NCBI GenBank assembly: GCA_016715885.1
Contig: JADJXL010000020.1
Location: 496,001 to 560,000 of the forward strand
Reading direction: 5' to 3'
Length of the DNA stretch: 64,000 nt
Origin: Polyangiaceae bacterium
Lineage (GTDB): Bacteria; Myxococcota_A; Polyangia; Polyangiales; Polyangiaceae
A model generated the notes under the pieces. That model was not told the origin of the DNA. It did not search any database and saw nothing but the letters and a program-made list of their open reading frames with translations. The position numbers and the translations under genes are program-made. Of the stretch, positions 62,151 to 64,000 are shown piece after piece; position 1 is the first letter of the stretch, and the number at the start of each line of letters is the position of its first letter.

Positions 62151-62939
62151 CTACTCCACGATGGCCGGATCCACGTCGACGCCCACGGGGCAATGGTCAC
62201 TGCCCATCACGTGAGGTTCGATGAAGGCGCGGCGCACGTATTTCGCAGCCGCGGGGGACGCAAGTACGTAATCGATACGCCATCCAATGTTTTTGGCCCT
62301 TACGCCAAACCTTTGACTCCACCATGAATAATGGCCAGGCCCCGGTTCGAACGCTCGGAAGGTGTCGACATAACCCGAGCCAATCCAGCGGTCGAGCTCG
62401 GCGCGCTCTTCCGGCAGAAAGCCGCTCGTTTTTTGGTTTTCCTTGGGCCGAGCAAGATCGATTTCGCGGTGCGCGGTGTTGAAATCTCCAATGACGAGCA
62501 CCGGCTCTTTGCGCCGCAGCTTCGGTTCGAGCATATCGAAAATGCGTTGGTAAAACGCGAGCTTGAAAGGCACTCGGCCATTGTCGCGCTCGGTGCCGCT
62601 TCCATTCGGGAAATATGCATTCACGAGCGTCAGGCGGCCGAACCGCGCGATCTGCACGCGCCCTTCGGCATCGAATTCGCGGTTCTTCATCGTCGTGACG
62701 ACGCGATCCGGACGCAGGCGCGAAAGCAAGCCGACTCCGCTGTACCCCGGTCTATCCGCCGCGACGAACGCGCGATGCCAGCTTTCGTCGATGGTCGCGA
62801 TACACGCTGTCGCTTGATCGGCCGCCGCACGCACTTCTTGCACGCCCACGATGTCGGCGTTTGCCCCTGCAAGCCACCCGGAAAAACCTTTTCCCATGGC
62901 GGATCGCAACCCATTCACGTTCCAGCTCAGGATTCTCAT
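62151..62939 (-). CDS. xth: Exodeoxyribonuclease III (AP endonuclease)
   Basis: A 262-residue ExoIII-family enzyme: RILSWNVNGLRSA start, catalytic Glu35 in GVQEVRA, GDFNTAHREIDLA (Asp and Asn), IDYVLAS, and MGSDHCPVGV with the catalytic His near the end. It cuts the DNA backbone 5' to abasic sites and trims 3' ends in base-excision repair. All catalytic motifs are present and the length is normal. It is downstream of, and codirectional with, the YeeE/YedE gene remnants, 45 bases apart. Confidence 0.93.
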   Translation of the reverse strand: MRILSWNVNGLRSAMGKGFSGWLAGANADIVGVQEVRAAADQATACIATIDESWHRAFVAADRPGYSGVGLLSRLRPDRVVTTMKNREFDAEGRVQIARFGRLTLVNAYFPNGSGTERDNGRVPFKLAFYQRIFDMLEPKLRRKEPVLVIGDFNTAHREIDLARPKENQKTSGFLPEERAELDRWIGSGYVDTFRAFEPGPGHYSWWSQRFGVRAKNIGWRIDYVLASPAAAKYVRRAFIEPHVMGSDHCPVGVDVDPAIVE

Positions 62940-62984
62940 GGACGAACGCGGCCTTTCACGCGGCCGCGGTCCATATAGACGAGG

Positions 62985-63432
62985 TCAGGTTTTCTGTCCA
63001 GTCGCGATCCGTCGCTCGAAAACGTGCTCGGCAAGCATCCCGACGAGCATTGCCGCGACGAACGCCAAGACGCCGGGGCTTGCCGTGACGAGGTTCACGA
63101 TGCCAGGACCGGGACAAATGCCCACGATGCCCCATCCAACACCGAAGACGAGCGCTCCGACGACGAGCCGCCAATCGATGTCCTTGCGCTTCGGCAATTG
63201 GAAACTCTCGCCCAGAAACGATTGCAAACGACGGTGGGCAAACCGCACGGCCGGAATGTGCACGAGAATCGCGCCGAGCATGACGAACGCGAGGCTTGGA
63301 TCCCAATTCTCCGGTAACATCCAAAAAACCCAAAACTTTTTCCGGAAGGACCATACCCGAAATGGCAAGTCCAGCGCCGAACAAGAGCCCCGTCACGAGA
63401 AAAACCAATCGTGTTTTACCGGTGTTACTCAT
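62985..63432 (-). pseudogene. YeeE/YedE-family second permease component, frameshifted
   Basis: The two halves of one protein are in different frames. The first reads MSNTGKTRLVFLVTG through GMVLPEKVLGFLDVTG from ATG 63432. The second continues NWDPSLAFVMLGAILVHIP and includes GWGIVGICPGPGIVNL, the family Cys motif, up to the stop at 62985. One extra base near 63309-63312 (GGAG where GG plus AAT is expected) breaks it. These small membrane proteins pair with the upstream partner to import sulfur compounds such as thiosulfate. The loss may be real, a natural frameshift, or a base-call error. The ATG overlaps the upstream stop (ATGA). Confidence 0.78.
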
Positions 63433-63860
63433 GACGCACCTCCCAGGATATGCCGAGTCACGAATACGGTTATCGCGGCCGCGGCCATGAAGGTCACCGT
63501 TGCAACGAGCGATCGCACAGAAAAGCGGCTCAAACCGCACACGCCATGGCCGCTCGTGCAACCATTGCCGAGCCGCGTGCCGAAACCAACGAGCAAACCG
63601 GCAACAATGGCGGGTACGACAGGAACGCTGCTCGCATCGGGGAAACTCGATGGATGAACGATATAAACGACCATCCCAGCAGCGATGAGCCCTCCGATGA
63701 AGAGCAGCCTGTCGACGCGGTCCTTTGCGGCACGCATGAGGCCACCGCCGACGATGCCGCTGATCCCAGCGATTCGTCCGCTGAAAAGGAGCAGCACGGA
63801 GGCGGCAAGACCGATCAGGGCGCCACCCGCAAGGGCGGGGAGGGGATTGAAGGGTTGCAT
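63429..63860 (-). CDS. YeeE/YedE-family membrane protein, first component
   Basis: A 143-residue membrane protein with four to five hydrophobic helices and the family signature GNGCTSGHGVCGLSR, containing the two cysteines that line the transport path in YeeE-type thiosulfate carriers. Length fits the short, split form that works with a second subunit. Start at ATG 63860; GTG 63875 is possible. The next gene, the second subunit, overlaps by four bases but is frameshifted. No ArsR-like regulator or sulfur enzyme is visible before the window ends. Confidence 0.84.
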   Translation of the reverse strand: MQPFNPLPALAGGALIGLAASVLLLFSGRIAGISGIVGGGLMRAAKDRVDRLLFIGGLIAAGMVVYIVHPSSFPDASSVPVVPAIVAGLLVGFGTRLGNGCTSGHGVCGLSRFSVRSLVATVTFMAAAAITVFVTRHILGGAS

Positions 63861-63940
63861 GGTTGTTTCACACAAGCAACCAGCGTGCCAACCAGTTTCT
63901 ATTGTATTTCTCGTAGCTTGCGTCGATATGTAACACGGCG

Positions 63941-63959
63941 TGTTTCAGCGCATGAAACA
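63941..63959. promoter_or_regulatory. TGTTTCA-N5-TGAAACA palindrome upstream of YeeE/YedE genes
   Basis: A perfect 7-bp inverted repeat, about 80 bp before the YeeE/YedE start. A third copy of TGTTTCA (63864-63870) sits next to the start codon. This is a good candidate operator for a regulator that probably lies just beyond the window edge. Confidence 0.4.
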
Positions 63960-64000
63960 TTCGTATCGCACGATGGGGCGTGGGCGTTTGACTGTAACCA

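Noticed and set aside
62956..63561. 201-residue minus frame across the YeeE/YedE pair as an independent gene
   Set aside because: Only its middle part (63432 down to the frameshift) is real transporter sequence; the rest is out of frame.

Overview
This window is GC-rich chromosomal DNA. The gene content points to a myxobacterium, most likely of the Polyangiales/Sorangiineae type. Evidence for that is the number of Hanks-type Ser/Thr kinases, including kinase-receiver, kinase-PEGA, kinase-AAA-TPR and kinase-AAA-GAF-histidine kinase chimeras. Alanine/proline-rich tails, many lipoproteins, PEGA and TPR proteins, a Frz-like soluble chemosensory operon and widespread ATGA or TGATG stop/start overlaps agree with it. 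The assignment rests on gene content only. No rRNA, tRNA, CRISPR array or insertion sequence was recognised.

Layout. 0-8.7 kb: the 3' end of argS, a SPOR-domain membrane protein, an LRV-like repeat protein coupled to a NikR-family regulator, an SPFH/SHOCT protein, a membrane Ser/Thr kinase, and a large receiver-DUF4388 membrane protein. 8.7-13.2 kb: a minus-strand operon of an alpha/beta-hydrolase-fold protein lacking the nucleophile serine, a permease fused to its own solute-binding domain, and a second oligopeptide-type permease, with no ATPase gene. 13.4-14.9 kb: a MerR-like regulator with a near-perfect palindrome placed between -35 and -10, then a sigma region-4-like DNA-binding protein. 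15.1-31 kb: lipoproteins, an RlpA-like protein, a beta-propeller protein, a GT-C-like membrane protein, a TPR-dynamin GTPase, a periplasmic-binding-protein lipoprotein, and a kinase/PEGA pair. 31.5-40.6 kb: the operon mcp-cheW-cheR(TPR)-cheW-cheA(REC)-REC-REC-cheB-kinase(pseudo-receiver). 40.7-48.2 kb: a TPR protein, two head-to-head paralogues of a Uma2-like nuclease fold, and a 1,308-residue kinase-AAA-TPR protein. 48.3-57.8 kb: a Gly/Ser-rich lipoprotein, a SIR2-HerA pair matching a known anti-phage system, a divergent receiver protein and a 1,759-residue hybrid kinase. 58-63.9 kb: an operon of two propeller lipoproteins and an outer-membrane-like protein, exonuclease III, and a YeeE/YedE pair whose second gene is frameshifted.

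How the genes work together. The chemosensory operon can sense (soluble MCP), adapt (CheR, CheB), phosphorylate (CheA) and branch through four or five receiver-type domains, and it appears linked to Ser/Thr kinase signalling. The SIR2-HerA operon is a two-gene NAD-depleting defence candidate. Three convergent gene junctions carry related copies of an intergenic hairpin element, and a fourth carries its own 29-bp inverted repeat, so convergent transcription seems to be separated by structured bidirectional terminators.
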